From: Microvirga flocculans ATCC BAA-817
GTDB lineage: Bacteria > Pseudomonadota > Alphaproteobacteria > Rhizobiales > Beijerinckiaceae
DNA: 64,000 nt
NCBI RefSeq assembly: GCF_000518665.1
Contig: NZ_JAEA01000002.1
Coordinates: 186,001 to 250,000, forward strand
Direction: 5' to 3'
The translations under genes and the position numbers were made by a program. Each line of letters begins with the position of its first letter. Within the stretch, counting starts at the first letter, position 1. Shown here one piece after another: positions 46,127-56,283 of the stretch. The notes beneath the pieces were generated by a model. It searched no databases and was not told where the DNA came from. It worked only from the letters and a program-made list of their open reading frames with translations.

Positions 46127-46600
46127 CTAGCCGAAACGGACGCCGACCACCTCGTAGGACTTGCCGCCGCCGGGGGTCGAGACCTCCACCGTATCGCCGA
46201 TGGTCTTGCCCATCAGGGCACGGGCGATGGGGGAGGCGACGGAGACGCGGCCCGAGCGCACGTCGGCTTCGGGCTCGCCCACGATCTGATAGACTTTCTC
46301 CTCCTCTGTGTCCTCGTCAACGAGCTTCACCGTCGCGCCGAACTTGATCCGGTCGCCGGAAAGCTTGGCGATGTCGATGACCTCGGCGCGGGAAATCAGG
46401 CTTTCGAGCTCAAGAATCCGGCCTTCATTGAGGGATTGGGCTTCCTTTGCGGCATGGTATTCGGCGTTTTCCGACAGGTCGCCAAGCGCCCGCGCTTCCG
46501 AGATCGCCTGGATGATCCGGGGGCGTTCGACTTGCTGTCGGTGCTTGAGCTCTTCCTCCAGCGCCGCAAAACCCTTGATCGTCAGAGGGACCTTGTCCAT
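46127..46600 (-). CDS. greA: Transcription elongation factor GreA
   Basis: A 157-residue factor that rescues backtracked RNA polymerase by stimulating transcript cleavage. The N-terminal coiled coil has [20 protein letters not shown] and [20 protein letters not shown], with the acidic DLSEN tip that enters the secondary channel. The C-terminal FKBP-like domain contains [20 protein letters not shown]. The frame runs upstream to 46654 but [11 protein letters not shown] at 46600 is the family start. It follows carB on the same strand by 106 bp, an order frequent in Hyphomicrobiales. Confidence 0.95.
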   Translation of the reverse strand: MDKVPLTIKGFAALEEELKHRQQVERPRIIQAISEARALGDLSENAEYHAAKEAQSLNEGRILELESLISRAEVIDIAKLSGDRIKFGATVKLVDEDTEEEKVYQIVGEPEADVRSGRVSVASPIARALMGKTIGDTVEVSTPGGGKSYEVVGVRFG

Positions 46601-46706
46601 CGTTTGTCTCGTCCAAAAAGAGGTACGAGGCCGCTGTTGCCAGCGCCCTCGCATGTCAACGAAAACTTACCAGAAGCTTCGCAGTTCCAATGTGAGGCCG
46701 GATGCC

Positions 46707-49700
46707 TCAGGCAAAGTATTCCTGAAGCGCCCGGACTTCGAGATCGCCGCTGAGGTATGCCTTGATGCCCTCGGCTGCGGCAATCGCACCTGCAAGAGTG
46801 GTGTAGTAAGGTATCTTATGCAAGAGGGCAGCTTGCCGTAGTGAACGGGAATCCGACAGGGCGCCCGCTCCCTCGGTCGTGTTGAAGACCAGCTGGATGT
46901 CGCCGTTCTTCATGGCATCGACCACGTGCGGGCGGCCTTCCAGGACCTTGTTGATCCGCCGCGCCTTGACGCCCTGCTCCTCGAGATATTTCTGCGTCCC
47001 GGCCGTGGCCATGATCTGGAAGCCGGCCTCCTCCAGCATCCGGACCGCCGGCAGGATGCGCGGCTTGTCCGAATCGCGGACCGAAACGAACAGGGTCCCG
47101 GCCTTCGGCAGCTGGCTTCCGGCGCCGAGCTGACTCTTGGCGAAGGCGACCCCGAAGCCCCGGTCGAGGCCGATGACCTCGCCCGTCGAGCGCATCTCCG
47201 GGCCGAGCAGCACGTCCACGCCCGGGAAGCGGTTGAAGGGGAACACGGCCTCCTTCACGCCGATATGCGGCAGTTCCTTCGGGGTCAGGGCGAACTTGGC
47301 GAGAGGCTCGCCCGCCATGATCCGGGCCGCGATCTTGGCGATGGGCTCGCCGATGACCTTGGCCACGAAGGGCACCGTGCGCGAGGCGCGGGGGTTCACT
47401 TCCAGCACGTAGATCGTGCCGTCTTTGATGGCGTATTGCACGTTCATGAGGCCGCCCACGTCCAGGGCCAGCGCCAGGGCCTTGGTCTGGCGCTCGAGCT
47501 CGGCCACGATCTCGGGCGACAGGGAGCGGGGCGGCAGGGAGCAGGCCGAGTCGCCCGAATGGATGCCCGCCTCCTCGATGTGCTCCATGATGCCGGCGAT
47601 GAAGCTGTCCTTGCCGTCGCAGAGGCAGTCCACGTCCACCTCGATCGCGTCCGAGAGGTAGCGGTCGAAGAGGAGGGGGTTCTTGCCCAGGACCGTGTTG
47701 ATCTGGCCGGTCTTGTCGTTGGGGTACCGGGCCTTGACGTCCGAGGGGATCAGGCTCGGCAGGGTGCCGAGCAGGTAATCCTCGAACTGGGCCTCGTCGC
47801 GGATGATCGCCATGGCCCGGCCGCCGAGCACGTAGGAGGGACGGACCACGAAGGGCAGGCCGAGATCGGCGGCGATCAGGCGCGCCTGCTCCACCGAATA
47901 GGCGATGCCGTTCTTGGGCTGCTTGAGCTGCTGCTTGTCGAGCAGGCGCTTGAAGCGGTCGCGGTCCTCGGCGAGGTCGATGGCGTCCGGCGACGTGCCG
48001 AGGATCGGCACGCCTGCCTCCTCGAGGGCATGCGCCAGCTTGAGCGGCGTCTGGCCGCCGAACTGCACGATGACCCCGTGGAGGGTGCCCTTGGAGCGCT
48101 CGGTCTCGATGATCTCCAGCACGTCCTCCTGGGTCAGCGGCTCGAAATAGAGCCGGTCGGAGGTGTCGTAGTCGGTCGAGACCGTCTCCGGGTTGCAGTT
48201 GATCATGATGGTCTCATAGCCCGCGTCCTTGAGCGCGAAGCAGGCATGACAGCAGCAATAATCAAACTCGATGCCCTGGCCGATGCGGTTCGGGCCGCCG
48301 CCGAGAATGATGACCTTCTTGGCGTCCGACGGATTGGCCTCGTCCGCGGGCTTGCCCGCGAAGGGGGCGGTATAGGTCGAGTACATGTAGGCGGTCGGCG
48401 AGGCGAACTCGGCCGCGCAGGTGTCGATGCGCTTGTAGACCGGGCGCACGGAGAGCGAGCGGCGAAGCTGGCGCACCTCGGCCTCGGTCTTGCCCGCGAG
48501 CACGGCGAGGCGCGCATCCGAGAACCCGAGGCTCTTCAGCTGGCGGAAGGCGCCGGGCGTCTGCGGCAGGCCGTGAGCCTTCACCTTGGCCTCCATGTCG
48601 ACGATGGTCTGGAGCTGCTCCAGGAACCAGCGGTCGATGCGGCAGGAGGCATAGACCTCGTCATGGCTGATGCCGAGGCGCAGGGCCTGGGCCACCTTCA
48701 GGATCCGGTCAGGGGTGGGCGTGCCGATGGCGGCCTTGATGGCGTTCTTGTCGTCGCCCTTGCCGAGCCCCTCGATCTCGATCTCGTCGAGGCCGGTGAG
48801 GCCCGTCTCGAGCGAGCGCAGGGCCTTCTGGAGCGATTCGGGGAAGGAGCGGCCGATGGCCATGGCCTCGCCCACGGACTTCATGGCCGTGGTGAGGGTC
48901 GGCTCGGCGCCGGGGAACTTCTCGAAGGCGAAGCGCGGGATCTTTGTGACCACGTAGTCGATGGTCGGCTCGAAGGAGGCGGGAGTCGCGCCGCCGGTGA
49001 TGTCGTTGGCGATCTCATCGAGGGTGTAGCCCACCGCGAGCTTGGCCGCGACCTTGGCGATGGGGAAGCCCGTGGCCTTGGAGGCGAGCGCGGACGAGCG
49101 CGACACGCGCGGGTTCATCTCGATCACGATCATGCGCCCGTTCTCCGGGTTGATCGCGAATTGCACGTTCGAGCCGCCGGTCTCGACGCCGATCTCGCGC
49201 AGCACCGCCAGCGAGGCGTCGCGCATGATCTGGTATTCCTTGTCCGTGAGGGTCAGCGCCGGCGCGACCGTGATCGAATCGCCCGTGTGCACGCCCATCG
49301 GATCGAAGTTCTCGATGGAGCAGATGATGATGCAGTTGTCCGCCTTGTCGCGGACGACCTCCATCTCGTACTCCTTCCAGCCGAGCACGCTCTCCTCGAT
49401 CAGCACCTCGTTGGTGGGCGAGGCGTCGAGGCCGCGCTCCACGATGTCGAGGAACTCCTCGCGGTTATAGGCGATGCCGCCGCCCGTGCCGCCCATGGTG
49501 AAGGACGGGCGGATGATGGCGGGCAGGCCTACTTCCGCGAGCGCCAGCAGGGCCTCGCCCATGGCGTGCTCCTGATAGCGCTTGCGCCGGTCGTTCTCGC
49601 CCGCGTCCCACTTGAGCTTGTAGGCGGCGATCATGCGCTTCTTGTCGCCGGGATGGATGTCGAGCGCTTCCATGCGCGCCAGCTCGGCGAGATAGGCCTC

Positions 49701-50177
49701 CTTGTCGGCCTTCTTGAGCGCCGAGGCGTTGGCGAGGCGCGATTTCGGCGTGTCGAGGCCGATCTTGGTCATGGCCTCGCGGAAGAGCTGCCGGTCCTCG
49801 GCCTTGTCGATGGCTTCCGCCGTCGCGCCGATCATCTCCACGTTGAACTTGTCGAGCACGCCCATCTTCTTGAGCGAGAGGGCGCAGTTGAGCGCCGTCT
49901 GGCCGCCCATGGTCGGCAGGATCGCGTCGGGGCGCTCCTTCTCGATGATCTTGGCGACGATCTCCGGCGTGATCGGCTCCACATAGGTGGCGTCCGCGAG
50001 ATCGGGATCGGTCATGATCGTCGCGGGGTTCGAATTCACCAGGATGATGCGGTAGCCTTCCTCCTTGAGGGCCTTCACGGCCTGGGTGCCCGAATAATCG
50101 AACTCCACGGCCTGGCCGATGATGATCGGACCGGCGCCGATGATGAGAATGGAGGAGATGTCTGTCCGCTTCGGCAT
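46707..50177 (-). CDS. carB: Carbamoyl-phosphate synthase large subunit
   Basis: A 1156-residue subunit that makes carbamoyl phosphate from bicarbonate, ATP and ammonia supplied by CarA, for arginine and pyrimidine synthesis. The two homologous ATP-grasp halves are clear: [20 protein letters not shown] near residue 13 and [20 protein letters not shown] near 640, each with [21 protein letters not shown] motifs. The allosteric MGS-like domain is at the C-terminus ([20 protein letters not shown]). Its length, about 80 residues above the E. coli enzyme, is usual for this order. carA lies 3.6 kb upstream on the same strand with unrelated genes between. The 1095-codon plus-strand frame opposite is a shadow. 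Confidence 0.97.
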   Translation of the reverse strand: MPKRTDISSILIIGAGPIIIGQAVEFDYSGTQAVKALKEEGYRIILVNSNPATIMTDPDLADATYVEPITPEIVAKIIEKERPDAILPTMGGQTALNCALSLKKMGVLDKFNVEMIGATAEAIDKAEDRQLFREAMTKIGLDTPKSRLANASALKKADKEAYLAELARMEALDIHPGDKKRMIAAYKLKWDAGENDRRKRYQEHAMGEALLALAEVGLPAIIRPSFTMGGTGGGIAYNREEFLDIVERGLDASPTNEVLIEESVLGWKEYEMEVVRDKADNCIIICSIENFDPMGVHTGDSITVAPALTLTDKEYQIMRDASLAVLREIGVETGGSNVQFAINPENGRMIVIEMNPRVSRSSALASKATGFPIAKVAAKLAVGYTLDEIANDITGGATPASFEPTIDYVVTKIPRFAFEKFPGAEPTLTTAMKSVGEAMAIGRSFPESLQKALRSLETGLTGLDEIEIEGLGKGDDKNAIKAAIGTPTPDRILKVAQALRLGISHDEVYASCRIDRWFLEQLQTIVDMEAKVKAHGLPQTPGAFRQLKSLGFSDARLAVLAGKTEAEVRQLRRSLSVRPVYKRIDTCAAEFASPTAYMYSTYTAPFAGKPADEANPSDAKKVIILGGGPNRIGQGIEFDYCCCHACFALKDAGYETIMINCNPETVSTDYDTSDRLYFEPLTQEDVLEIIETERSKGTLHGVIVQFGGQTPLKLAHALEEAGVPILGTSPDAIDLAEDRDRFKRLLDKQQLKQPKNGIAYSVEQARLIAADLGLPFVVRPSYVLGGRAMAIIRDEAQFEDYLLGTLPSLIPSDVKARYPNDKTGQINTVLGKNPLLFDRYLSDAIEVDVDCLCDGKDSFIAGIMEHIEEAGIHSGDSACSLPPRSLSPEIVAELERQTKALALALDVGGLMNVQYAIKDGTIYVLEVNPRASRTVPFVAKVIGEPIAKIAARIMAGEPLAKFALTPKELPHIGVKEAVFPFNRFPGVDVLLGPEMRSTGEVIGLDRGFGVAFAKSQLGAGSQLPKAGTLFVSVRDSDKPRILPAVRMLEEAGFQIMATAGTQKYLEEQGVKARRINKVLEGRPHVVDAMKNGDIQLVFNTTEGAGALSDSRSLRQAALLHKIPYYTTLAGAIAAAEGIKAYLSGDLEVRALQEYFA

Positions 50178-50430
50178 TGGGCCACCCAGGCGTGTCCAGC
50201 CGCGCGGCCGTAGAACTACGGCGCTTCAAGCGCAGCCGGGATGTGATCGGATTGTAGGTTGAGAGAGGCTCTTACACGCACCTTGAGCAAATTCAAAGGC
50301 CCGAGCCATGATTTAGACAGCGAATGCCCATGCGGCAGGCTCGGCGCTAAGGGAAAAGCCGGTCTCCCTCTGTGGCATTCCTTCTGCGGAGTGGGATGAC
50401 GGGCCGGGCGGAAGAGGCTATCCAGGCTCC

Positions 50431-50826
50431 GTGACCGCATCCCGCCCCCTTCACCGCCTCGCCCGCCAGTTCACCGCCTTCTTCGGCGTGGGCCTCGTCG
50501 CGGCCGTGGTCCATTACGGGCTCCTGATCGCGCTCGTGGAGGCGGCCCGGCTCCATCCCGTCCCGGCGACGCTCGCCGGCTACGTGGCGGGCGGTCTGGT
50601 CTCCTATGTGCTCAACCGCCGCCATACCTACGGCAGCGACCGGCCCCACCGGGAGGCGACCTGGCGCTTCGCCGCCGTGGCCTTCGTCGGCTTTCTCGTG
50701 ACCTGGTTTCTCATGCATGCCTTCACGGTCTGGCTGAACGGGCCCTATCTCCCGTCCCAGATCGTCACCACGGGGGTGGTGATGCTGTGGAGCTTCATGG
50801 CGCACAAGATGTGGACCTTCGCCTGA
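50431..50826 (+). CDS. GtrA-family membrane protein
   Basis: A 131-residue protein with four transmembrane helices: FFGVGLVAAVVHYGLLIALV, TLAGYVAGGLVSYVLNRRHT, FAAVAFVGFLVTWFLMHAF and VTTGVVMLWSFMAHKMWTFA. SYVLNRRHTY and the closing HKMWTF are GtrA signatures. GtrA proteins help flip or transfer lipid-linked sugars. The start is GTG at 50431. The stop is 8 bp from the stop of the convergent methyltransferase gene. No glycosyltransferase partner is adjacent. Confidence 0.87.
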   Translation: MTASRPLHRLARQFTAFFGVGLVAAVVHYGLLIALVEAARLHPVPATLAGYVAGGLVSYVLNRRHTYGSDRPHREATWRFAAVAFVGFLVTWFLMHAFTVWLNGPYLPSQIVTTGVVMLWSFMAHKMWTFA

Positions 50827-50833
50827 CGAAAGA

Positions 50834-51523
50834 TCAGGCCGGGCGCCCTAAGAAGGTCATGCGGGCCTGGTTGTGGCCGAGATTGCGGGCCGCGCGCTCC
50901 GGCCTGAACCCGGCATCCTGCATCAGTTCGGCGATTTCCTCCTCGCCGTATTGGGCAAGGCCCACCTCCTCGCGGATCTTGCGGTATTCCGAGAAGGCCG
51001 TGCGGGCGAGACCGGCGATGGCCGAGCCCAGGAAGCCGCCCTCCCAAGCGAAGGCGAGCAGGGCCTTCGCATCGGTGAGGGGGCTCAGATCGGGCGGGAT
51101 GATGTCCCCCAGAACGAGCTTGCCGTCCCGTTTCAGCTTGGCGTGGGCCAGGGTCAGGAGGATGCGGAACTCGTCGAGGGAGAGGTACTGGACGAGGGAG
51201 TTCACCACGATCAGGTCGAGGGAGCCGTCCGGGATGTCGGCGACGTCGGTCGTGGAGAGCACCGCGATCCGCGCGTTGCCCTTAAACCGCTCGGCCAGTC
51301 GCTCCCGCACCAGCGGCGCGGCGTCACTGAGGTAAAGCTTGGCGCATCGGGCCGCGATCTTGTCGGCGAACAGGGCTTCGCCGCATCCGTAATCGAGTAC
51401 CGCCGCGTCGGGGGAGTGGATGAGCCCGACGATATCGTTCGCGATCAGCCGATAATGCAGGAGCTTATGCCGATCGCCCGTGTAGATCGGCGTGTCCTGG
51501 TTCCAGTAGTCGCGCCAGTTCAT
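50834..51523 (-). CDS. Class I SAM-dependent methyltransferase
   Basis: A 229-residue methyltransferase. The SAM-binding motif I is AAVLDYGCGEALFADKIA, followed by LYLSDAAPLVRERLAERF, DLIVVNSLVQYLSLDEFR (motif IV) and LKRDGKLVLGDIIPPDLSPL (motif V). The N-terminal MNWRDYWNQDTPIYTGDRHK resembles sugar or polysaccharide-linked methyltransferases. Start at 51523 (ATG) is chosen since the upstream part overlaps the ohrR end region. The substrate is unknown. It follows ohrR on the minus strand by 25 bp, though they are functionally unrelated. Confidence 0.87.
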   Translation of the reverse strand: MNWRDYWNQDTPIYTGDRHKLLHYRLIANDIVGLIHSPDAAVLDYGCGEALFADKIAARCAKLYLSDAAPLVRERLAERFKGNARIAVLSTTDVADIPDGSLDLIVVNSLVQYLSLDEFRILLTLAHAKLKRDGKLVLGDIIPPDLSPLTDAKALLAFAWEGGFLGSAIAGLARTAFSEYRKIREEVGLAQYGEEEIAELMQDAGFRPERAARNLGHNQARMTFLGRPA

Positions 51524-51548
51524 CGAGCAGATTTCCCTTCGGCATCTT

Positions 51549-51998
51549 TCAGGATTTGGCCGAGTCATGGAGCCTGCCGCGCAGTTTCGCAACCTGCGCG
51601 GTCAGTGCCCGGGCCTCATCCAGGGAGAGGCCCAGCACGCAGCCGACGTTCTTCGGGATCGCCTCGGCCTTTTCGCGGAGGGCGCGGCCCGTCTCGGTCA
51701 GGCAGATCCTGACCTGCCGCTCGTCCTTCCTGTCGCGGGCGCGGCGGACGTGGCCGGCAGCCTCGAGCCGCTTGAGCAACGGGGTCAGGGTGCCGGAATC
51801 GAGGAAGAGCCGGTCGCCGATCTCCTTGACCGTGAGGTCGTCCTGCTCCCAGAGCACCAGCAGGACCACGTATTGCGGATAAGTCAGGCCGAGCGGGTCC
51901 AGGAACCGGCGGTAGGCGCGGCCGAAGGCATGTGAGGCAGAATACAAGGCGAAGCACAGCTGGTTGTCCAAGGCCAGCGCTCCCGTTTTTCCTGTCAT
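51549..51998 (-). CDS. ohrR: Organic hydroperoxide sensor OhrR (MarR family)
   Basis: A 149-residue MarR regulator. LDNQLCFALYSASHAFGRAY carries the sensing cysteine at about residue 15, conserved in OhrR; YPQYVVLLVLWEQDDLTVKE and LFLDSGTLTPLLKRLEAAGH form the winged helix, and RKDERQVRICLTETG the wing. Organic hydroperoxides oxidise the cysteine and release DNA, inducing ohr. The start at 51998 (MTGKTGALAL) fits OhrR lengths. It diverges from ohr with a 159-bp region that contains an OhrR-like box. Confidence 0.93.
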   Translation of the reverse strand: MTGKTGALALDNQLCFALYSASHAFGRAYRRFLDPLGLTYPQYVVLLVLWEQDDLTVKEIGDRLFLDSGTLTPLLKRLEAAGHVRRARDRKDERQVRICLTETGRALREKAEAIPKNVGCVLGLSLDEARALTAQVAKLRGRLHDSAKS

Positions 51999-52084
51999 CG
52001 CATCACCTCCACGTGAACCAAACATAGGAAGAAAATAGGTTGCGCACAATCGAACATGCGGTTATCGGTTGCATATAGATCGTG

Positions 52085-52099
52085 TGCAATTGAATTGTG
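52085..52099. promoter_or_regulatory. OhrR-type operator before ohr
   Basis: TGCAATTGAATTGTG has the perfect core CAATT-G-AATTG (52087-52097), matching the TACAATT-AATTGTA-type palindrome bound by OhrR. It is 59 bp before the ohr start in the divergent ohrR-ohr interval. Confidence 0.6.
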
Positions 52100-52157
52100 A
52101 GCTCTCGATCTTCTGTTCTTACGATCCGGCCCGACGGCCATGCCAAGGAGCATAAAG

Positions 52158-52577
52158 ATGACCCCTCTCTATACAGCCCATGCCTCGGCCCGCGGCGGAC
52201 GCGAAGGCGTTGCCGCTTCCACCGACGGAAAGCTCGAGGTTCGCCTCTCCACGCCGAAGGAGCTCGGCGGTGCGGGCGGCGAGGGAACGAACCCGGAGCA
52301 GCTCTTCGCGGCCGGTTACTCGGCCTGCTTCCTGGGCGCCCTGAAATTCGTGGCGGCCCAGAACAAGGTCGCGCTCCCGGCCGAAGCGCATGTCGAGGCC
52401 AAGGTCGGCATCGGCAGGCGCGACGATGGCACGGGCTTTGGCCTGGTGGTGGAGCTGAAGGCCAGCCTGCCGGGTCTGCCCCGGGAGCAGGCGGCGGATC
52501 TGGTGCAGAAGGCCGACGTGGTCTGCCCCTATTCGCACGCGATCCGTGGCAACGTGCAGGTCACGCTGTCGGCCTGA
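52158..52577 (+). CDS. ohr: Organic hydroperoxide resistance protein Ohr
   Basis: A 139-residue peroxidase of the OsmC/Ohr family that reduces organic hydroperoxides using a dihydrolipoyl system. The two reactive cysteines are in [18 protein letters not shown] and in the C-terminal [33 protein letters not shown] supplies the catalytic Glu and the Arg pocket is nearby. AAGGAG at 52144-52149 fixes the start at ATG 52158. It is regulated by the divergent ohrR. A terminator follows 24 bp after the stop. Confidence 0.96.
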   Translation: MTPLYTAHASARGGREGVAASTDGKLEVRLSTPKELGGAGGEGTNPEQLFAAGYSACFLGALKFVAAQNKVALPAEAHVEAKVGIGRRDDGTGFGLVVELKASLPGLPREQAADLVQKADVVCPYSHAIRGNVQVTLSA

Positions 52578-52601
52578 GACAACCGTCCGGCAACTCGCAG
52601 G

Positions 52602-52627
52602 AAGGTCTCCTGACAGGAGACCTTTTT
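52602..52627. terminator. Terminator after ohr, shared with the convergent cupin gene
   Basis: A perfect 10-bp stem AAGGTCTCCT / AGGAGACCTT with loop GAC, then TTT. Confidence 0.8.
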
Positions 52628-52631
52628 GCGT

Positions 52632-53180
52632 TCAGGCCCACAGGCGCATGAGCGGCCCGTCCGTGCCGTCGACCGGGTCGGCGTCAGGCAGGGGCACCTT
52701 GGCGATGCGCCTGCGCGATTCATCGAGGGCCTGGGGATCGTCGCGCACCGTGTCGTAATCGGCCCCGTCGGGATAGGCGCCGACCACAGCGAAGTCGTCG
52801 CTCGAGCGGACGAGCGCATGGGCGACCCCGGCCGGAACGATCATCACGTCGCCTGCGCTGACGGAGACGAGTTCACCGTCCTCGCCGCCGAAGCGGACCT
52901 GGGCCGAGCCGGAATAGACGCCGAGAACCTCATGGGTGTTGGGATGATAGTGATGGAACTGATAGATTCCGTTGCGCCATGAATGGGTCCAACCGTTCCC
53001 GGCGAAGACGGTCTCGAACGCCATCGCCGGATCGTCCGCCGAGGGCGAAACGGCGCCGCGGCGGACGATGAGAGGCAACGGGGAATTCGGCACGATGCCG
53101 TTGTCGCGGAAAATGTAAGTCTGCGTGCCGAGCGGGGCGTTGTAGCCTTGCCGATCGCCATATCCTTTCGCCTGCGCCAT
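52632..53180 (-). CDS. Cupin-domain protein (YjlB-like)
   Basis: A 182-residue single cupin barrel. Motif 1 is YQFHHYHPNTHEVLGVYSGS with two His and the Glu that bind metal; motif 2 is SVSAGDVMIVPAGVAHALV. The N-terminal TYIFRDNGIVPNSPLPLIV is typical of YjlB. The reaction is unknown. The long open frame upstream to 53381 overlaps the neighbour and lacks family similarity, so ATG 53180 is chosen. It follows the membrane protein gene on the same strand. Confidence 0.85.
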   Translation of the reverse strand: MAQAKGYGDRQGYNAPLGTQTYIFRDNGIVPNSPLPLIVRRGAVSPSADDPAMAFETVFAGNGWTHSWRNGIYQFHHYHPNTHEVLGVYSGSAQVRFGGEDGELVSVSAGDVMIVPAGVAHALVRSSDDFAVVGAYPDGADYDTVRDDPQALDESRRRIAKVPLPDADPVDGTDGPLMRLWA

Positions 53181-53259
53181 TCCTCTCTCCTTCCGAACCG
53201 GAGAGGGAACGCACGGTGCGGGCGAAAGATCGAGCGGAGCCTTTCGACGAGGACGGCTC

Positions 53260-53634
53260 TTACATGCCGATGAGCATGGCCGCGACGGCGCGGTCGACGG
53301 ACAGGTAGAACATCCCGAAGGCCACGGCCGCGGCGATGGCGAACTCCACCGCCTGGTTCCCGAAAAGACGGAACCGGGCAAAGAGGTTCTGGCCGAAGAT
53401 CGAGATCAGCCAGGCCGTCGTGAGAACCACCGGGAAGATGAAGATGTAGGACCACGTGCTCTCGACCGGGCCGACGGAGGTAGGGTCGATCAGAGGGCGG
53501 ATGTTGCGCACCCAGGGCGCGTAGAGAGCGGCATAGAGCGAGGTCAGCCAGGAAAGGCTGACGGCGATGCCGAGGTGAAACGTGAAGAGGTTGTGCAACC
53601 GGCTGAATTCGCCGGAATCGTTATCGAAATCCAT
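53260..53634 (-). CDS. Hypothetical membrane protein, three helices
   Basis: A 124-residue integral membrane protein with three predicted helices: FHLGIAVSLSWLTSLYAALY (about 19-38), YIFIFPVVLTTAWLISIFGQ (63-82) and AVEFAIAAAVAFGMFYLSVD (93-112). The N-terminus MDFDNDSGEFSRLHN is polar. I do not recognise the family. It lies 79 bp upstream of the cupin gene on the same strand and about 135 bp downstream of carA, also minus strand. Base use is like its neighbours. Confidence 0.6.
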   Translation of the reverse strand: MDFDNDSGEFSRLHNLFTFHLGIAVSLSWLTSLYAALYAPWVRNIRPLIDPTSVGPVESTWSYIFIFPVVLTTAWLISIFGQNLFARFRLFGNQAVEFAIAAAVAFGMFYLSVDRAVAAMLIGM

Positions 53635-53768
53635 GGGATGAAAACCCCCAAATCAAAGTCCGGAATCGTTTCAATATTATGATTGAACAACCGGTATCGT
53701 GATTTGGGCGGCCGGCGCAACGCTCCGTTTGTCGCGGCGCCGGCCGTCAAAAGTCCCCGTCGGACACT

Positions 53769-54992
53769 TTATCGTGAGAGCCCGGCCTTCTTGCTGTCCA
53801 TCATCTGCACGAAGCGGTCGAACAGGTAATGGCTGTCCTGCGGGCCAGGAGAGGCTTCCGGGTGGTACTGCACCGAGAAGGCCGGGCGGTCGGTGAGGGC
53901 AATGCCGCAATTGGAGCCGTCGAACAGGGAGACGTGGGTCTCCATGGCATTCTCCGGCAGGGTCTCCGGGTCCACGGCGAAGCCGTGGTTCATGGAGGTG
54001 ATCTCGACCTTGCCGGTGGTCTTGTCCTTCACCGGGTGGTTCGCCCCGTGGTGGCCCTGGTGCATCTTCTTGGTCTTCGCGCCCACGGCGAGGCTCAGCA
54101 TCTGGTGGCCGAGGCAGATGCCGAAGGTCGGAATCTTCTCCTCCAGCACCTTGCGGATCACGGGCACGGCATATTCGCCGGTCGCGGCCGGGTCGCCGGG
54201 ACCGTTGGAGAGAAACACGCCGTCGGGCTTCAGGGCCAGCACGTCCTCGGCCGAAGCGGTGGCGGGAACCACCGTGACCTTGCAGCCGGCGCGGGCAAGC
54301 AGGCGCAGGATGTTGCGCTTCACGCCGTAATCGATGGCGACTACGTGATGCTTAGGAGCCCCTTCCCGGTGGCCGTAGCCCTCGCCCCTGGTCCAGGTGG
54401 TCTCATCCCAGTCGAAGCGCTGGGCGCTGGTGACCAGGGGCACGAGGTCCAGGCCGTCCATGGAGGGGAGGGCGGCTGCCTTGGCCTTGAGGGCCTCGAT
54501 GTCGAACCTGCCCTCGGGATTGTGGGCGATGACCGCGTTGGGCATGCCCTTGTCGCGGATCAGGGCCGTCAGCGCCCGGGTGTCGATGCCCGAGAGGCCC
54601 ACGACGCCGCGGGCCTTCAGCCAGGCGTCGAGGTCGCGGGAGGCGCGCCAGTTCGACGGCTCGGTGATGGAGGCCGACAGCACGACGCCGCGCACGCCCG
54701 AGGAGGAGGCGGCGTTCACGCTCTCGATGTCTTCCTCGTTGGTGCCGACATTGCCGATATGCGGGAAGGTGAAGGTAATGATCTGGCCGGCATAGGACGG
54801 GTCCGTCAGGATCTCCTCGTAGCCGGTCATGGCCGTGTTGAAGCAAACCTCGCCGGTCGCCTCGCCCTCGGCGCCGACGCCGAAGCCTTCCAGCACCGTG
54901 CCGTCCTGGAGCACGAGAACGGCCGTCGCGCGCGGCTCTGTCCAGCCACCCGAGAGGGACCCGGTGGTGTCTTTGTCTTGCAGCATCGTCAT
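53769..54992 (-). CDS. carA: Carbamoyl-phosphate synthase small subunit
   Basis: A 407-residue glutamine amidotransferase subunit that feeds ammonia to CarB. The N-terminal CarA domain has TGEVCFNTAMTGYEEILTDP; the class I amidotransferase domain carries the nucleophile in TFGICLGHQMLSLAVG and the catalytic His-Glu in FSVQYHPEASPGPQDSHYLF. Two close ATGs (54992 and 54986) are likely starts; the open frame to 55097 is unlike CarA. It is divergent from yqeY, as in many Hyphomicrobiales. carB lies 3.6 kb downstream. Confidence 0.96.
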   Translation of the reverse strand: MTMLQDKDTTGSLSGGWTEPRATAVLVLQDGTVLEGFGVGAEGEATGEVCFNTAMTGYEEILTDPSYAGQIITFTFPHIGNVGTNEEDIESVNAASSSGVRGVVLSASITEPSNWRASRDLDAWLKARGVVGLSGIDTRALTALIRDKGMPNAVIAHNPEGRFDIEALKAKAAALPSMDGLDLVPLVTSAQRFDWDETTWTRGEGYGHREGAPKHHVVAIDYGVKRNILRLLARAGCKVTVVPATASAEDVLALKPDGVFLSNGPGDPAATGEYAVPVIRKVLEEKIPTFGICLGHQMLSLAVGAKTKKMHQGHHGANHPVKDKTTGKVEITSMNHGFAVDPETLPENAMETHVSLFDGSNCGIALTDRPAFSVQYHPEASPGPQDSHYLFDRFVQMMDSKKAGLSR

Positions 54993-55130
54993 GATCTCTT
55001 GTAAGTCCGGGGCCAACGGGCCGTGCTTGAGCAGGCCGCTTGCGGGCCGCTCTTGAACTGTCTGCTGTGACTTAAGGGGCGGCAGGCGTTCCGTCAACGC
55101 TCAAGCGACTTAAAACCAAGGAGATACCTG

Positions 55131-55589
55131 ATGCTGCGAGACCGTTTCACCGCCGACATGAAGGAGGCCATGAAGGCTGGCGACAAGGGCCGGCTCGGAG
55201 CCATCCGCCTGATCCAGGCCGCCCTCAAGGACAAGGACATCGAGGCCCGCGGCAACGGCAAGGAGCCCCTGTCCGATGAGGAAATCCTGGCCCTCCTCCA
55301 GAAAATGGTGAAGCAGCGCCAGGAATCGATCGCCATGTACGAGCAGGGCGGCCGCACCGAGCTCGCCGACCAGGAAAAGAACGAGGTCGCGGTCATTTCC
55401 TCCTACCTGCCCCAGCAGATGGACGAGGCCGAGACCAAGGCCGCCATTCAAGCCGCCATCGCCGAGACCGGGGCCGCCTCCATGAAGGACATGGGCAAGG
55501 TCGTCGGCGTCCTGCGGGCCAAATATGCGGGCCGCATGGACTTCGCGAAGGCCAGCGGCCTCGTGAAGGACATGCTGCCCAAGGGCTAG
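55131..55589 (+). CDS. yqeY: GatB/YqeY domain protein
   Basis: A 152-residue helical protein homologous to the C-terminal tail of the GatB amidotransferase subunit. LRDRFTADMKEAMKAGDKGR, LIQAALKDKDIEARG, EEILALLQKMVKQRQESIAM and SSYLPQQMDEAETKAAI are YqeY signatures. The tail domain is thought to contact tRNA, but the free protein has no settled role. It usually lies directly before dnaG; here 5.1 kb of other genes intervene. AAGGAGATA precedes the ATG. Confidence 0.92.
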   Translation: MLRDRFTADMKEAMKAGDKGRLGAIRLIQAALKDKDIEARGNGKEPLSDEEILALLQKMVKQRQESIAMYEQGGRTELADQEKNEVAVISSYLPQQMDEAETKAAIQAAIAETGAASMKDMGKVVGVLRAKYAGRMDFAKASGLVKDMLPKG

Positions 55590-55590
55590 C

Positions 55591-56169
55591 TCAGGCGGCG
55601 GCCGAGCCGGCCCCGGCCAGCTCGGCCAGCATGGTCCGGGTCGTGACCACCCGGGCGAACTCGAAGCCGAGGGTCGCCACATGGACCTGATGGCTCGTGC
55701 GGGCCGGGATCGTCCCGCCCGCGCCGTCCGGCAGGTCGAAGCAATCGCAGGCATCCTCGACGAGGATCATGTCGTAGCCGAGATTGGCGCCGGTGCGCAC
55801 GGTCGTGGACACGCACATATCCGTCGTGATTCCGAAAACCACCACCCTGCGGATTCCCAGCCGCTTAAGGCGCAAATCCAAATCGGTGCCGATGAAGGCG
55901 GAATTGACGCTCTTCGAAACCACGGGCTCTCCATCCCAGGGTTCGAAGCCCGGCCGGAATGCATTCCCCGGCTGGCCCGGAGCCAGGGTCGAGCCGGGCG
56001 TCACGGAATCGTGCTTCACGTGGACGATCGGCCACGCGCGGGCGCGCCAAGCCTCGATCAGGGCCTGACCGTTGGCATCGACGGAGGGGTTCCATCGGCG
56101 GGGCCAGGCGGGGCTGTCGAAGGCCTGCTGCATATCCACGGGCAGAAGAACGCTGGGGGTGAGGGGCAT
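55591..56169 (-). CDS. Isochorismatase-family cysteine hydrolase
   Basis: A 192-residue alpha/beta hydrolase with the Asp-Lys-Cys triad: VLLPVDMQQAFDSPAW carries Asp12, SKSVNSAFIG the lysine and VVFGITTDMCVSTTVRTGAN the nucleophile. The cis peptide GITTD is typical. Such enzymes hydrolyse isochorismate, nicotinamide or N-carbamoyl amines; the true substrate is not evident. AAGGAGA precedes the ATG at 56169. Its stop lies 1 bp from the yqeY stop. It diverges from an Lrp-type gene that may control it. Confidence 0.88.
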   Translation of the reverse strand: MPLTPSVLLPVDMQQAFDSPAWPRRWNPSVDANGQALIEAWRARAWPIVHVKHDSVTPGSTLAPGQPGNAFRPGFEPWDGEPVVSKSVNSAFIGTDLDLRLKRLGIRRVVVFGITTDMCVSTTVRTGANLGYDMILVEDACDCFDLPDGAGGTIPARTSHQVHVATLGFEFARVVTTRTMLAELAGAGSAAA

Positions 56170-56283
56170 GGATCGTCTCCTTGTTCGTTCTCTCTTCGCG
56201 CAGCGCCGTGCCGGTTTCACTAGACAAGATGACCGGACGACCGGCTAAGTGTCGGTGAGAAGGGCTCAGGGCAGCGTGACGGC

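Noticed and set aside
46926-50213. 1095-codon plus-strand open frame opposite carB
   Set aside because: Shadow of a GC-rich gene; its translation is low-complexity Arg/Gly/Asp/Leu sequence without any domain, while carB on the other strand is unmistakable.
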